Shown piece after piece: positions 18,805 through 28,483 of a stretch of 64,000 nt of DNA; position 1 is the first letter of the stretch, and the number at the start of each line of letters is the position of its first letter. The position numbers and the translations under genes were made by a program. Below the pieces are notes generated by a model. The model worked only from the letters and a program-made list of their open reading frames with translations. It was not told the DNA's origin and searched no databases. The stretch lies in the NCBI RefSeq assembly GCF_900113135.1, contig NZ_FOOH01000004.1, forward strand, positions 62,001 through 126,000. The letters are read 5' to 3'. Origin of the DNA: Salegentibacter agarivorans. Lineage in GTDB: Bacteria > Bacteroidota > Bacteroidia > Flavobacteriales > Flavobacteriaceae.

Positions 18805-18831
18805 CATATCTTCTGCTATAGTAGACATATG
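18805..18831 (+). promoter_or_regulatory. CATATG-type 21-bp direct repeat upstream of sulfatase 18884
   Basis: CATATC at 18805 and CATATG at 18826 are exactly 21 bp apart; the second half-site starts 58 bp before the sulfatase start. This is one of the two tightest-spaced examples of the element in the window. Confidence 0.55.
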
Positions 18832-18883
18832 TTTTCTTGTTTCTTAATAAAAATACAAATATTTGGTTTAAATAATAGACTGA

Positions 18884-20686
18884 ATGAAAAAGTTAACGTT
18901 TAAACTAATAAGTTTGGTATTCCTATTTGGAGGCTGCTTGTTAATTACTGCCCAATCCTCACCAAAACCTAATGTAATTTTTATACTTGCCGATGACCAG
19001 GGATATGGAGATATGGCTATTAACGGGAACCCTTTGCTTAAAACCCCTCACATAGATGAATTGGGTAAAGAAGGCATATATCTAACAAACTTTCATACTG
19101 AAACCACCTGTTCACCCACTAGAGCTGGATTAATGACTGGTCAGTATGCTAATAAAGTAGGGGTTTGGCATACAGTTAAAGGCCGAGAGCTATTGGACAG
19201 GAGATTTATGACGATAGGCCAGGCTTTCAATGATGGCGGATATGCCACAGGGATCTTCGGGAAATGGCATCTGGGAGATTATGAAGGATATAGGCCCGAT
19301 CAACGAGGTTTTGACGAAGCATTTGTATGCCGTGGCGGAGGTGTAAGCCAGATTGCAGACTTTTGGAACAACGACTATTTTGGAGACACCTATTTTAGGA
19401 ATGGAAAGCCGGAAAAGATTACTAATAATAAATTTTGTACAGATGTCTGGTTCGATAACGCTTTTGCTTTTATAACAAAAAAATCAAAGCAAGGCCAACC
19501 TTTTTTCTGTTATATTCCCACCAATGCTGCACATTCACCATATTTTGCACCTCAGCAGTATCTGGATATGTACCAGAACAAAGAGGGAGTCCTTAATGCC
19601 GCATTTTATGGAATGATTACCAACATCGATCATAATCTGGGACGTTTGCAAAAACTGCTACGAGAATTGAATATAGCAGATAACACTATTCTCGTATACA
19701 CCTCCGATAACGGTTCAACCCTAAGAGGACCTAAAGAAAAAGCTTATAATAGTGGATTAAGAGGAAGAAAAGGATCTGAATATGAAGGGGGCCATAGACT
19801 ACCTCTTTTTATCTACTGGAAAGATGGAAAATTAACCGGCGGTAAAAGATTGGATGAATTGACTTCATATGTGGATCTAATGCCAACCCTTTTAGATTTA
19901 TGCGGTATTAAAGTCCCAAAAAACCTTGATGGGGTAAGTTTAGAAAACTATCTATATAACAAACCCCATAATCTTAAGGAAAGAGTAATCGTGTCCAATA
20001 CCCAGCGACAGGATTCCTTACAAAAATGGAAGAATACCTCAATCATGAAAGAGCATTGGAGGTTAATCACCAATGCGGAAAAAGTAGAACTTTATAATTT
20101 AGAAACCGATTGGGGCCAGCAAAATAATATAGTACAGGAACATCCTGAAGTGGTTAAAAATTTAAAAGATGCTTATGAAGATTATTGGGCAAATATCTCC
20201 GTCAATGCCCATAAATATAACCTTATTCCTGTAGAGCCGGGTAAAGAAGCCTTTATGACTGCAGATGATTGCCACGAATCGGATGGAGCCGTCGCCTGGA
20301 CACCTTATCATGTACGAAATGGCGAAGGGGCTAAAAATGGTTTCTGGACTATTGATGTTAGAGAAGCGGGGTACTACACCATTTCTCTAAGGCGATACCC
20401 AAAAGAAACCAATTTAGCTATCAATGACCCGGCACCTGAAGGCGATCCGGTTCCTGGTACTTCTCCAAGCTATCCACCGGGCAAAATTCTAAATTTCAAA
20501 AAGGCATCTATACTAATGAATGGAAAGCCTAAAAAGGAAAAAATGATCAAAGACAATCCTATTGAGATCAATTTCAATACAAAATTGTCCAAAGGCATGC
20601 TAAAGCTAAATGCCAGTTTTATAGATGATAAGGCGCAAAGATTGGATGCTTATTATGTATATATCAACAAAACAGCCAGGCCTTAG
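18884..20686 (+). CDS. S1-family sulfatase with C-terminal beta domain
   Basis: A 600-residue exported sulfatase (leader to ~LITAQS). The arylsulfatase-A-like core (~28-430) shows VIFILADDQGYGDM, formylglycine site C76-S-P-T-R with AGLMTGQY, FGKWHLGDYEGYRPDQRGFDE and YTSDNGS. Thr at the fourth motif position is tolerated by the family. About 130 further residues (~460-600) form a separate beta-rich domain (FWTIDVREAGYYTISLRRYP) that may contact the polysaccharide. The 21-bp repeat promoter lies directly upstream. It is followed by another sulfatase, GH29 and GH117, suggesting removal of sulfate before alpha-L-sugar release. Substrate unknown. Confidence 0.92.
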   Translation: MKKLTFKLISLVFLFGGCLLITAQSSPKPNVIFILADDQGYGDMAINGNPLLKTPHIDELGKEGIYLTNFHTETTCSPTRAGLMTGQYANKVGVWHTVKGRELLDRRFMTIGQAFNDGGYATGIFGKWHLGDYEGYRPDQRGFDEAFVCRGGGVSQIADFWNNDYFGDTYFRNGKPEKITNNKFCTDVWFDNAFAFITKKSKQGQPFFCYIPTNAAHSPYFAPQQYLDMYQNKEGVLNAAFYGMITNIDHNLGRLQKLLRELNIADNTILVYTSDNGSTLRGPKEKAYNSGLRGRKGSEYEGGHRLPLFIYWKDGKLTGGKRLDELTSYVDLMPTLLDLCGIKVPKNLDGVSLENYLYNKPHNLKERVIVSNTQRQDSLQKWKNTSIMKEHWRLITNAEKVELYNLETDWGQQNNIVQEHPEVVKNLKDAYEDYWANISVNAHKYNLIPVEPGKEAFMTADDCHESDGAVAWTPYHVRNGEGAKNGFWTIDVREAGYYTISLRRYPKETNLAINDPAPEGDPVPGTSPSYPPGKILNFKKASILMNGKPKKEKMIKDNPIEINFNTKLSKGMLKLNASFIDDKAQRLDAYYVYINKTARP

Positions 20687-20751
20687 CAGATAGGTTTTAT
20701 AAATGATTTATTCTACAAAGGCTCGTGAAAACTTAAAAGATTGACCAACCC

Positions 20752-22614
20752 ATGCATAAAAAAAACATCAAACCTAGCCTACTTTTTTTCTTCTTTATGA
20801 TAATGCTTTCAGCCAAATCTCAGGAAATAGGGAAGCAACCTCCAAATATAGTATGGATCGTCTCAGAAGATAATTCCAAACATTATTTAAAACTTTTTGA
20901 CGATAACGGGGTAGAAACACCAAATATCGCCAATCTGGCAGAAGAAGGAATCCTTTTTACGCGGGCATTTTCCAATGCCCCGGTTTGTAGTGTGGCCAGG
21001 TCAACTATTATTTCTGGATCTTATGCCCCGAGGATTGGGGCGCAATACCATAGAAAATCCAAAATAGTACCCATGCCCGATTCAATAGATATGTTCCCTG
21101 CTTATTTAAGAAAAGCTGGATATTACACTACAAATAATAGTAAAGAAGATTACAACCTTATAAAAGGAGAGGATGTTTGGGACGATTCTTCTAAAAATGC
21201 CACGTGGAAGAACAGGGAGAAAGGCCAGCCTTTTTTCCATGTCTTTAATATTGGAACAACGCATGAGTCTGGCATCCATTTTCAAAAAGAAGATATAGAA
21301 ACCATTGCCACCGTAACAAGTGAGGCTAGTTTTAAGGTACAACCCACGCATCCCGAAACCAAAATTTTTAAATATACCAATGCACGCTATCGGGACAAGA
21401 TGATAAAGATGGATAAAGAAGTAGGCCAGGTGGTCCAGGAATTGGAAAAAGAGGGACTTCTGGAAAATACTTTTATTTTTTACTACGGGGACCATGGCGG
21501 AGTCCTGCCCGGTAGCAAGGGCTATTTATATGAAACAGGCCTGCATGTGCCTTTGGTTGTACGTATACCGAAAAAGTACAAAAACCTAGTAAACTGGGAT
21601 TCTGGAAGTAAAACTGGACGCTTTGTAAGTTTTGTAGATCTGGCACCCACCGTGCTTCATCTCGCCGGTGTCAATGTTCCCAGGCAAATGGATGGAAGGC
21701 CTTTTTTAAGTAATAATTTAAAGCATGAAATACCTGAAACGCAAACTATCACTTATGCTTATGCCGATCGGTTTGACGAGAAGTATGACATGGTGAGATC
21801 AATAAGAAAAGGAAAATATAAATACATTAGAAATTTTCAGCCTTTCAATCCTGATGCGCTAATGAATGAATACCGGTACAAACAGCTGGCTTATAAGCAA
21901 TGGAAATCTCTATATGAGCAGGGAAAATTGAATAAAATACAGGCTAAATTCTTTCAACCTAAAGCTGCTGAAATGCTTTTTGACCTGGAAAAAGATCCTT
22001 ACGAAACCAACAATCTGGCAAAAAACTCCAAGTTAAAACATACCCTGATAGATTTACGTAAACACCTGGATCATTGGATGATGAACATGCCCGATCTATC
22101 TTTCTACCCGGAATACCATCTCCTTGAACATGCTGTTGAAAATCCGGTTGCTTTTGGTCAGCAGCATAAGCAGGATATCATTAGGTACCATAAAGTTTCC
22201 CAATTAATGTTACAAAATTTCAGCGGAGTCAAACATAAACTTGAATCTTACCTCCAATCTAAAGACCCATGGGAACGATATTGGGCTTTAATAGTGTGCA
22301 GCAGTTTCAGAAAAAAAGCCAAAACATTAACGCCTCTGGTGAAATCTATGGCAGCACAAGATCCTAAAAGAATAAACAGAGTAAGGGCAGCACAATTCCT
22401 TGGTCTTATAAAAAAAGAAAACCCTGCTCCTGTAATGCTGGACGCACTTTATGCTACAGACAGGCCTATGGAAGCCCTTCTTATTTTGAATATGATAACG
22501 GTGTTAAATTCGCAGGATTTAAATTATAACTTCTTTATTGATCCTCAAAAAATCGATCCCAAAGTACTGGAAGAGCAACTGGTAGCTGCCCGTATTAAAT
22601 ATTTAAACAATTGA
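20752..22614 (+). CDS. S1-family sulfatase with atypical CSVAR motif and HEAT-like C-terminus
   Basis: A 620-residue exported protein (leader to ~SAKSQE). The sulfatase core shows IVWIVSEDNSKHYLKLF (metal site), C79-S-V-A-R with STIISGSYAPRIG, and YYGDHGGVLPGSKG. The third motif position is normally Pro or Ala but is Val here; the Cys and Arg are retained. The last ~130 residues look alpha-helical and HEAT-like (ERYWALIVCSSF, RVRAAQFLGLI), an extension seen in some environmental sulfatases related to the heparan N-sulfatase group. It is 65 bp after the previous sulfatase. It probably acts on a galactan sulfate; whether formylglycine forms at CSVAR is worth testing. Confidence 0.88.
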   Translation: MHKKNIKPSLLFFFFMIMLSAKSQEIGKQPPNIVWIVSEDNSKHYLKLFDDNGVETPNIANLAEEGILFTRAFSNAPVCSVARSTIISGSYAPRIGAQYHRKSKIVPMPDSIDMFPAYLRKAGYYTTNNSKEDYNLIKGEDVWDDSSKNATWKNREKGQPFFHVFNIGTTHESGIHFQKEDIETIATVTSEASFKVQPTHPETKIFKYTNARYRDKMIKMDKEVGQVVQELEKEGLLENTFIFYYGDHGGVLPGSKGYLYETGLHVPLVVRIPKKYKNLVNWDSGSKTGRFVSFVDLAPTVLHLAGVNVPRQMDGRPFLSNNLKHEIPETQTITYAYADRFDEKYDMVRSIRKGKYKYIRNFQPFNPDALMNEYRYKQLAYKQWKSLYEQGKLNKIQAKFFQPKAAEMLFDLEKDPYETNNLAKNSKLKHTLIDLRKHLDHWMMNMPDLSFYPEYHLLEHAVENPVAFGQQHKQDIIRYHKVSQLMLQNFSGVKHKLESYLQSKDPWERYWALIVCSSFRKKAKTLTPLVKSMAAQDPKRINRVRAAQFLGLIKKENPAPVMLDALYATDRPMEALLILNMITVLNSQDLNYNFFIDPQKIDPKVLEEQLVAARIKYLNN

Positions 22615-22631
22615 ACTAGGAAGTATAGCGG

Positions 22632-22646
22632 TTCCGCAATGCGGAA
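22632..22646. repeat. Small perfect hairpin after sulfatase 20752
   Basis: TTCCGCA and TGCGGAA flank a single A and are followed by an A-run, 18 bp after the sulfatase stop. It could be a weak terminator read from the opposite strand or an mRNA-stabilising hairpin. The rest of the 244-bp gap before GH29 has no CATATG pair. Confidence 0.35.
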
Positions 22647-22858
22647 AAAAGTAGATAAAATTTCATGTAATCTTCCCTGGGCTTCAGATTAAAAGCCTTT
22701 GAAAAAACAGATAATCATTTGTTGCCTAAAAAAAACCCTGAGTATTGTACCTAAAAGATATCAATTAAGAAATTAGCTGTAATAACCCTATTAGGATTGT
22801 ACCCAGCAGACATTTATGATAAAAATTAAATACCGGGGGGCCTATTAAATAAATCAAA

Positions 22859-24424
22859 ATGAAATATAAAAAATTATTAAATCTAGTGTTTTTAGAAGCT
22901 GTTTTTAGCATGTCGGTGTTGCTATATGCCCAGGCTCCTTCTTCTGAAAATTATACTCCAGACTGGGAGTCTTTAGAGAATGTGAATCCTGCTCCAGACT
23001 GGTTTAGGGATGCCAAATTTGGAATTTACACCCACTGGGGACCGGTATCGGCAGCCTTTGTAGGCTCCGACCCTGATAAATTTTATGCAGGCTGGCATGG
23101 GATGAAAATGTATGAAGACGGCCAGAAAGTACCTACCAAAAATGGGAAACCAACCACAAACTATGAGCATCATGTGGCACAGCTCGGGGACCCAGCTGAA
23201 TTTGGATACAAATATTATATTGAGAATTTTGATACTTCCGGTTTTGATGCAAAAGAATGGGCAGAATTGTTTAAACTTTCCGGGGCAAAATTTGCCGGCC
23301 CGGTGGCTATGCACCACGATAATTTCGCCATGTGGGATTCAAAATCCACCCGCTGGAATTCCATGAATTATGGTGGTATAGATCCTTCCGCAACATTGAA
23401 AAAAGAGATCGAAGCCAGGGGCATGAAATACATGGGGTCTTTTCACCATGCCTTTACATGGATGTATTTTGCCCCGGCCCATGCTTATGGAGGGGTAGAT
23501 CCAGAAGACTACGATCTTTATACCAATCCTCATTCGCTGGAATCTACCACTCCAGATAAACAGTTTTACCAAGCATGGTGGGAAAAAATAAAGGAATTCA
23601 TAGATGTGTACCAGCCAGATCTAATATGGTTTGACTGGTGGCTGGAAAATATGGACGAAGAGACCCGTAAAAAATTCCTCGCTTATTATTATAATAAAGG
23701 CCTGGAATGGGGAAAAGATGTGGTGGTTTGTTATAAAGAGGATACTTTCTCTGAAACTACTGCCGTTAAAGATTATGAACGTGGGCGACCCAATCAACCC
23801 AAAAATAATGTCTGGCTTACAGATACTTCACCGGGTGCTTGGTTTTACAGGCCTAACGCCAAGTTTAAAACTCCCAACGAAATAATTGACATTTTGATAG
23901 ACATTGTTTCTAAAAACGGTTCCATGTTGCTAAATGTACCTCCCAACCCTGATGGGTCCATCCCCCAGGAAATGACAGACCTACTTACCGATATCGGAAA
24001 ATGGCTTAAAATCAACGGAGAGGCCATCTACGGAACCCGTCCCTGGACCATTTTTGGAGAAGGCCCTACGCGCTTGCCAGAAGGTGGTCACAAGGTGGAA
24101 AAGATTAAAATAGAATATAGAAATTCTGATATACGCTTTACGAAAAAATCAGAAAAAGAATTTTATGTGATTGTAATGGATAAGCCTGATCGAGAAACAC
24201 TTGTTAAATCGTTAAGCACTCAAATTGGGGTTTTAAATTCTTCTATTAAAAATATAGAATTGCTTGGGAGCGATGAAAAAGTTGAATGGAATTTAGATGA
24301 GGAAGGGCTTACTATTAGGGCCCCCACTAATCTACCCTCAGAATATGCCCTTTCATACAAAATTGTTTTGGAAGGATATACAGAAAATGATATTGGAGGC
24401 GCTGTTGAAGACCATGTAGATTAA
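22859..24424 (+). CDS. GH29-family alpha-L-fucosidase/alpha-L-galactosidase
   Basis: A 521-residue exported enzyme (leader to ~LLYAQA). The GH29 TIM barrel shows WFRDAKFGIYTHWGP, YYIENFDTSGFDAKEW, the family block AMHHDNFAMWDS, and nucleophile D259 in IWFDWWLEN. A C-terminal beta-sandwich completes it (~430-521). GH29 is a retaining alpha-L-fucosidase family, but a GH29 from a porphyran locus of a gut Bacteroides has been reported to act on L-galactose, which has the same ring configuration. The neighbouring sulfatases and GH117 make L-galactose from porphyran a plausible substrate. It lies 11 bp ahead of GH117, so the two alpha-linked L-sugar enzymes are co-transcribed. Confidence 0.9.
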   Translation: MKYKKLLNLVFLEAVFSMSVLLYAQAPSSENYTPDWESLENVNPAPDWFRDAKFGIYTHWGPVSAAFVGSDPDKFYAGWHGMKMYEDGQKVPTKNGKPTTNYEHHVAQLGDPAEFGYKYYIENFDTSGFDAKEWAELFKLSGAKFAGPVAMHHDNFAMWDSKSTRWNSMNYGGIDPSATLKKEIEARGMKYMGSFHHAFTWMYFAPAHAYGGVDPEDYDLYTNPHSLESTTPDKQFYQAWWEKIKEFIDVYQPDLIWFDWWLENMDEETRKKFLAYYYNKGLEWGKDVVVCYKEDTFSETTAVKDYERGRPNQPKNNVWLTDTSPGAWFYRPNAKFKTPNEIIDILIDIVSKNGSMLLNVPPNPDGSIPQEMTDLLTDIGKWLKINGEAIYGTRPWTIFGEGPTRLPEGGHKVEKIKIEYRNSDIRFTKKSEKEFYVIVMDKPDRETLVKSLSTQIGVLNSSIKNIELLGSDEKVEWNLDEEGLTIRAPTNLPSEYALSYKIVLEGYTENDIGGAVEDHVD

Positions 24425-24435
24425 AATCAAGCAAA

Positions 24436-25716
24436 ATGAATAAAACAAAAATTATTACGTTGTTAATTTTAATTTTGTACACTGTGTTATCATGTGTAGG
24501 AGATAAAAAAGAAACCACAACCAAAAGAGACACTGCCTTTCCTTATAAGTTACCAGCTGAAAAGCCTGATATTCCATTGAGTGCGGCACTAGAACGAAAT
24601 TACACCAATTACATGGCTCCTCGGCCAGAAGATAATGAACTATTTTCCCAGTTTAAATATACGAAATTGAAAGGCTTTGATTATAATGATCATGACGGGA
24701 CCATTTCACGACGGGACCCTTCAAAGGTGATCTTCGCCAACGGCAAGTATTATGTTTGGTACACCTATAGGAATACCCCCACCCCACCCCAGGGAGCCGA
24801 AAAAAGCAATGAAAGCATTCCATCGTCTGACTGGGACCTGGCAGAAATATGGTATGCCACCAGTGAAGATGGCCTCACCTGGGAGGAGCAAGGAGTCGCT
24901 GTTCCCAGGCCACCAAAACCAAATGTAGGCTGGAGATCGGTTAGTACAGCCGATATATTAAAATGGGAAGGAAAGTACTACCTGTATTATCAAGGCTTTA
25001 TGGAAGCAAGTGGAAAACGGGGTGACGATTGCCCGGTAGTAGTATCATACTCTGATTCGCCTGATGGCCCATGGATCCCACATAACGAAATTGTAATCCC
25101 GAATGGGGCTCCCGGTGAATGGGATCAATTTTCCATTCATGATCCTCATCCCTTTGTTTATAAGGGAAAAATCTATTTATATTATAAATCTGATTTTGAT
25201 GGTGACCCACGTCTGGTCCGCATGCAGGGTTTAGCGACTGCTAACAATCCTTTAGGTCCATTCAAAAAGCATCCTTTAAACCCAGTCATCAATTCCGGTC
25301 ACGAAACATCTCTATTTCCTTTTAAGGAGGGTATGGCTGCTATGGTTACCAGAGATGGGAACGAGCATCATACCATTCAGTATGCCGAAGATGGTGTCAA
25401 TTTTGATATTGCCTCCATCGTAACGCTCCTTCCTACCGCCGCTGGCTCCTTTATACCGGATGCATTTACTAATACCAGTAATGGTCGTGGTATTACATGG
25501 GGTTTATCTCATTTTACAAATGTTACCAACTGGTCAGAAAATCATGCGGTCCTCACCCGTTTTGATTGCGACCTGAGTCAGGATATACATGATCCAGATA
25601 TGAAACACCATAACGAATACTATAAACCTGAATTTTATTATAAACATAGCCTCAACGAAAAGCAGCTTCAAAGAATAACAAAATCTAACAAAGCCAAGCA
25701 AGCTTCTTCAAAATAA
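24436..25716 (+). CDS. GH117 alpha-1,3-(3,6-anhydro)-L-galactosidase family lipoprotein
   Basis: A 426-residue lipoprotein (lipobox ending at C20). It has the GH117 N-terminal S-x-A-x-x-R dimerisation motif (SAALER, ~51-56) and a five-bladed beta-propeller (~75-400). Candidate catalytic residues are D94 in RRDPS, D236 in IHDPHP and the His289-Glu290 pair in NSGHE; a His acting as general acid is characteristic of the family. Other blades show WYATSEDGLTWEEQG and YSDSPDGPW. GH117 enzymes release 3,6-anhydro-L-galactose from the non-reducing end of neoagaro-oligosaccharides, although some family clades lack this activity. It differs from the copy at 60004 in length and in several loops, so the two may not share a substrate. 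Confidence 0.88.
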   Translation: MNKTKIITLLILILYTVLSCVGDKKETTTKRDTAFPYKLPAEKPDIPLSAALERNYTNYMAPRPEDNELFSQFKYTKLKGFDYNDHDGTISRRDPSKVIFANGKYYVWYTYRNTPTPPQGAEKSNESIPSSDWDLAEIWYATSEDGLTWEEQGVAVPRPPKPNVGWRSVSTADILKWEGKYYLYYQGFMEASGKRGDDCPVVVSYSDSPDGPWIPHNEIVIPNGAPGEWDQFSIHDPHPFVYKGKIYLYYKSDFDGDPRLVRMQGLATANNPLGPFKKHPLNPVINSGHETSLFPFKEGMAAMVTRDGNEHHTIQYAEDGVNFDIASIVTLLPTAAGSFIPDAFTNTSNGRGITWGLSHFTNVTNWSENHAVLTRFDCDLSQDIHDPDMKHHNEYYKPEFYYKHSLNEKQLQRITKSNKAKQASSK

Positions 25717-25805
25717 CTTAAGATTTGAACCCTCACTTTCATTGTAGGAAAATCAGCATACACTATTGCATGAAAGTTTTTTTAACACCCTGAAATATCT
25801 TTGAC

Positions 25806-25832
25806 CATATGTTGCTAATAAAAACTTATATG
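25806..25832 (+). promoter_or_regulatory. CATATG-type 21-bp direct repeat upstream of beta-helix gene 25883
   Basis: CATATG at 25806 and TATATG at 25827 are 21 bp apart; the second half-site starts 56 bp before the start codon. The sequence TAGCTTTA at 25858-25865 is close to the TAnnTTTG promoter consensus. Confidence 0.5.
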
Positions 25833-25882
25833 TAGCATTCCATAAAAGCATAGCCATTTAGCTTTATCAAAAAACCAATATT

Positions 25883-28480
25883 ATGCTTAAAACTACTCAG
25901 ATCTACTTTTGTCTCTTTTTTCTGCTGTTGGGCTCAATAACTTTTTCCAAGGATATTTATGTTGCCACGGACGGGAATGACGCTAGTGGGGATGGAACAA
26001 TCAATAATCCATATAGGACTTTTGAAAAAGCCATATCCGAGATGTCTGCTGGAGATGTTTGTATTATTCGTGAAGGCGTTTATAATGAATCTTTAATTAT
26101 TAATAAAAATGGAAGTGTTGGTAATTATTTAAAATTTAAAGCTGCTGATGGTGAAAAAGTAAATATAAGAGCTACATCTAAAATTAATGATTGGCAATTG
26201 CATTCTGGTAATATTTACAAAGCCAACGTTAATATGTCTATTGATGGTAGATTTAGAGCTGTTTATCATAATGGAGAATACATGGATTTGGCAAGATGGC
26301 CCAATAATACAGACAACAACCGTTGGACTGTAGATTGTTCTCCTGCTACAGGAGGCGATGCCGGCACTAGTATTACTGGTGATGGCATTCCGGATTACGA
26401 TTGGGAAGATGGTGGACTAATTTATTATTTAGGTGCACATTCTGGAACTAGTTGGACCAGGGCCATAACCGCCAGTACAACATCTAGTATTAGCCATACT
26501 GAAGTTGATATTAATAAATGGCCATTTAGTGTTCATAATGTTAGTGTATGGAGAAATTACCCGGGAAATAATCGTGGGCAGTTTTTTCTATTTAATAAAT
26601 TAGAAGCATTAGATCATGCGAGAGAATGGTTTTATGATAGCGGGACTAGTACACTTTATCTCCAAACAGCTGATGGGAATATGCCAGCAGATGGAGCTGT
26701 GGAATACGCAAAACATAAATATGCCGCTCAAATCTCAGGAGAATATATCATTTTGAATGGACTAAATTTCTTCGGCGGTAGTGTAAAAGTAGATAATAAT
26801 GCGGATAATAACCAAATACTTAATTGTAAAATAATTCATGGTAGTGAAGGGCATGATGATTTAAATAATACATCCGCTCAAGTGGGTGAAGCTACCCTTC
26901 AAGTTCTTGGAGACAACACCTTGATAAAAGGCTGCACTATAGATCACAGCTCTGTGAGCGGAATAGTCATAGCCGGTTGGGCAGCTTCAAATTGCACTAT
27001 AGAGGGGAATAGTATTAGCAACATGGACTATTTAGGTATTCACGCATCCCCCATTAGAACTAGTGGTGACAATGTAAAAGTTTTAGAAAACACCATTACT
27101 AATGCCGGTAGAGATGGTATGTATGTAGCTGGCTCTAATTGTGAGATTGCCTACAATGATGTTTCCAATTCACAGAAAATTAATAGTGATTCCGGTGTAT
27201 TTTATACAGTTGGTAATGCCAGTTTAAAAAATAATAAAATCCATCACAACTGGTTTCATGATGCTACGGCTCCTTCTTATTCTCATAATCCTAATGATCC
27301 GGGTAAAGCAGCCGGTATCTATTTAGATAATAATAGTAAAGGCTATACGGTGCACCACAACGTGGTTTGGAATGTATCCTGGAGTGGTTACCAAGTAAAC
27401 TGGAACAATACTAATCTTGACTTTTTTCATAATACCATTTGGAATACCGAACGCGCTATGGATTCTTGGGTGAATGGTTACCCACAAGAAAATAATAAAA
27501 TTTATAATAATTACTCCAATAAAGGAGATTGGCATACTGGAAATGGCCCTCAAGAATTTGATATTCAAAATAACATTATTGCTAACACCACCCCTTTTGA
27601 AGATCCAGCCAATATGAATTTCATGCCAAAATCAGGTAGTGAACTTATAGATGCAGCTTCAATTATTTCTGGTTTTAATAAGCCATTTCAAGGATCTGCT
27701 CCTGATATTGGAGCCTATGAAAAATTTGGCACTAGATGGACCGCTGGTGTGAATGCTATTAAAGATACTGGTGAAGGCCAACCCATATCCATCTTGGACA
27801 CTCAGTTTACCATTTCTGCGACAACAGAAACTTGTCCGAATAAAGACAATGGCACAATTAACATAGTTGCTGATGTAGCACAAGATTACTCGGTTAATAT
27901 CAATGGTACAGATCAAAATTTCACAAATCAATTAAACCTCGAAAACTTAAAACCAGATGTCTATGAGTTATGTATTTCAATAAATGACAACCCGGAAAGC
28001 CAATGTTTTAGTATTGAGATTAAAGAGGCCACACAACTCTTCAGCAATTCTTCATTGACCAACAAAAAGTATTCTATCAACATACAAGAAGGTACAGCAC
28101 CATTTGTTATATCCGTAAATGATAAAGTAATTTATGAAACATACGAACAATCACTAGCCGTAAATGTAAATCAAGGTGATGAAGTTAAAATAAAATCCAG
28201 TAAAGATTGCGAAGGGGAAATTATTGAGATAATTGATATGTATGACAGTATAATATCTTATCCTAACCCCACCAATGGAGATTTTCAACTCCAATTGCCT
28301 GTTAACGAAGGTAAAATCTCTATAGAATTATATGATATCTACTCACGCTTAATATCATCTAAGGTATATGTTATTGAATCAGGAAAAGTAAACCTAAGCT
28401 TACATAACGAACCCTCAGGAATGTATTTTGCCAGAATACTGGGCGAAAATCCTGTTTATGTTAAAGTGATAAAGAAATAA
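25883..28480 (+). CDS. T9SS-secreted right-handed beta-helix protein, putative polysaccharidase
   Basis: An 865-residue protein with a leader (to ~TFSKD). The N-cap DIYVATDGNDASGDGT and NPYRTFEKAI begin a long parallel beta-helix (~25-620) with coils such as IVIAGWAASNCTIEGNSISNM and DGMYVAGSNCEIAYNDVS. Two small beta modules (~640-780, beginning ATTETCPNKDNGTINI) resemble the recurrent modules that precede the sorting signal in secreted flavobacterial polysaccharidases. The C-terminal ~75 residues are a type A T9SS domain (SYPNPTNGDFQL, GMYFARI). It would be released or surface-anchored. The beta-helix fold fits GH or PL families, but no catalytic signature is clear to me. The gene is transcribed with the small lipoprotein that starts 3 bp later. 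Confidence 0.78.
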   Translation: MLKTTQIYFCLFFLLLGSITFSKDIYVATDGNDASGDGTINNPYRTFEKAISEMSAGDVCIIREGVYNESLIINKNGSVGNYLKFKAADGEKVNIRATSKINDWQLHSGNIYKANVNMSIDGRFRAVYHNGEYMDLARWPNNTDNNRWTVDCSPATGGDAGTSITGDGIPDYDWEDGGLIYYLGAHSGTSWTRAITASTTSSISHTEVDINKWPFSVHNVSVWRNYPGNNRGQFFLFNKLEALDHAREWFYDSGTSTLYLQTADGNMPADGAVEYAKHKYAAQISGEYIILNGLNFFGGSVKVDNNADNNQILNCKIIHGSEGHDDLNNTSAQVGEATLQVLGDNTLIKGCTIDHSSVSGIVIAGWAASNCTIEGNSISNMDYLGIHASPIRTSGDNVKVLENTITNAGRDGMYVAGSNCEIAYNDVSNSQKINSDSGVFYTVGNASLKNNKIHHNWFHDATAPSYSHNPNDPGKAAGIYLDNNSKGYTVHHNVVWNVSWSGYQVNWNNTNLDFFHNTIWNTERAMDSWVNGYPQENNKIYNNYSNKGDWHTGNGPQEFDIQNNIIANTTPFEDPANMNFMPKSGSELIDAASIISGFNKPFQGSAPDIGAYEKFGTRWTAGVNAIKDTGEGQPISILDTQFTISATTETCPNKDNGTINIVADVAQDYSVNINGTDQNFTNQLNLENLKPDVYELCISINDNPESQCFSIEIKEATQLFSNSSLTNKKYSINIQEGTAPFVISVNDKVIYETYEQSLAVNVNQGDEVKIKSSKDCEGEIIEIIDMYDSIISYPNPTNGDFQLQLPVNEGKISIELYDIYSRLISSKVYVIESGKVNLSLHNEPSGMYFARILGENPVYVKVIKK

Positions 28481-28483
28481 ATT

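Noticed and set aside
22615-22858. Search for a CATATG repeat upstream of GH29
   Set aside because: Only CATTTG was found, with no 21-bp partner; GH29 is probably transcribed from the sulfatase promoter or an unrelated one.
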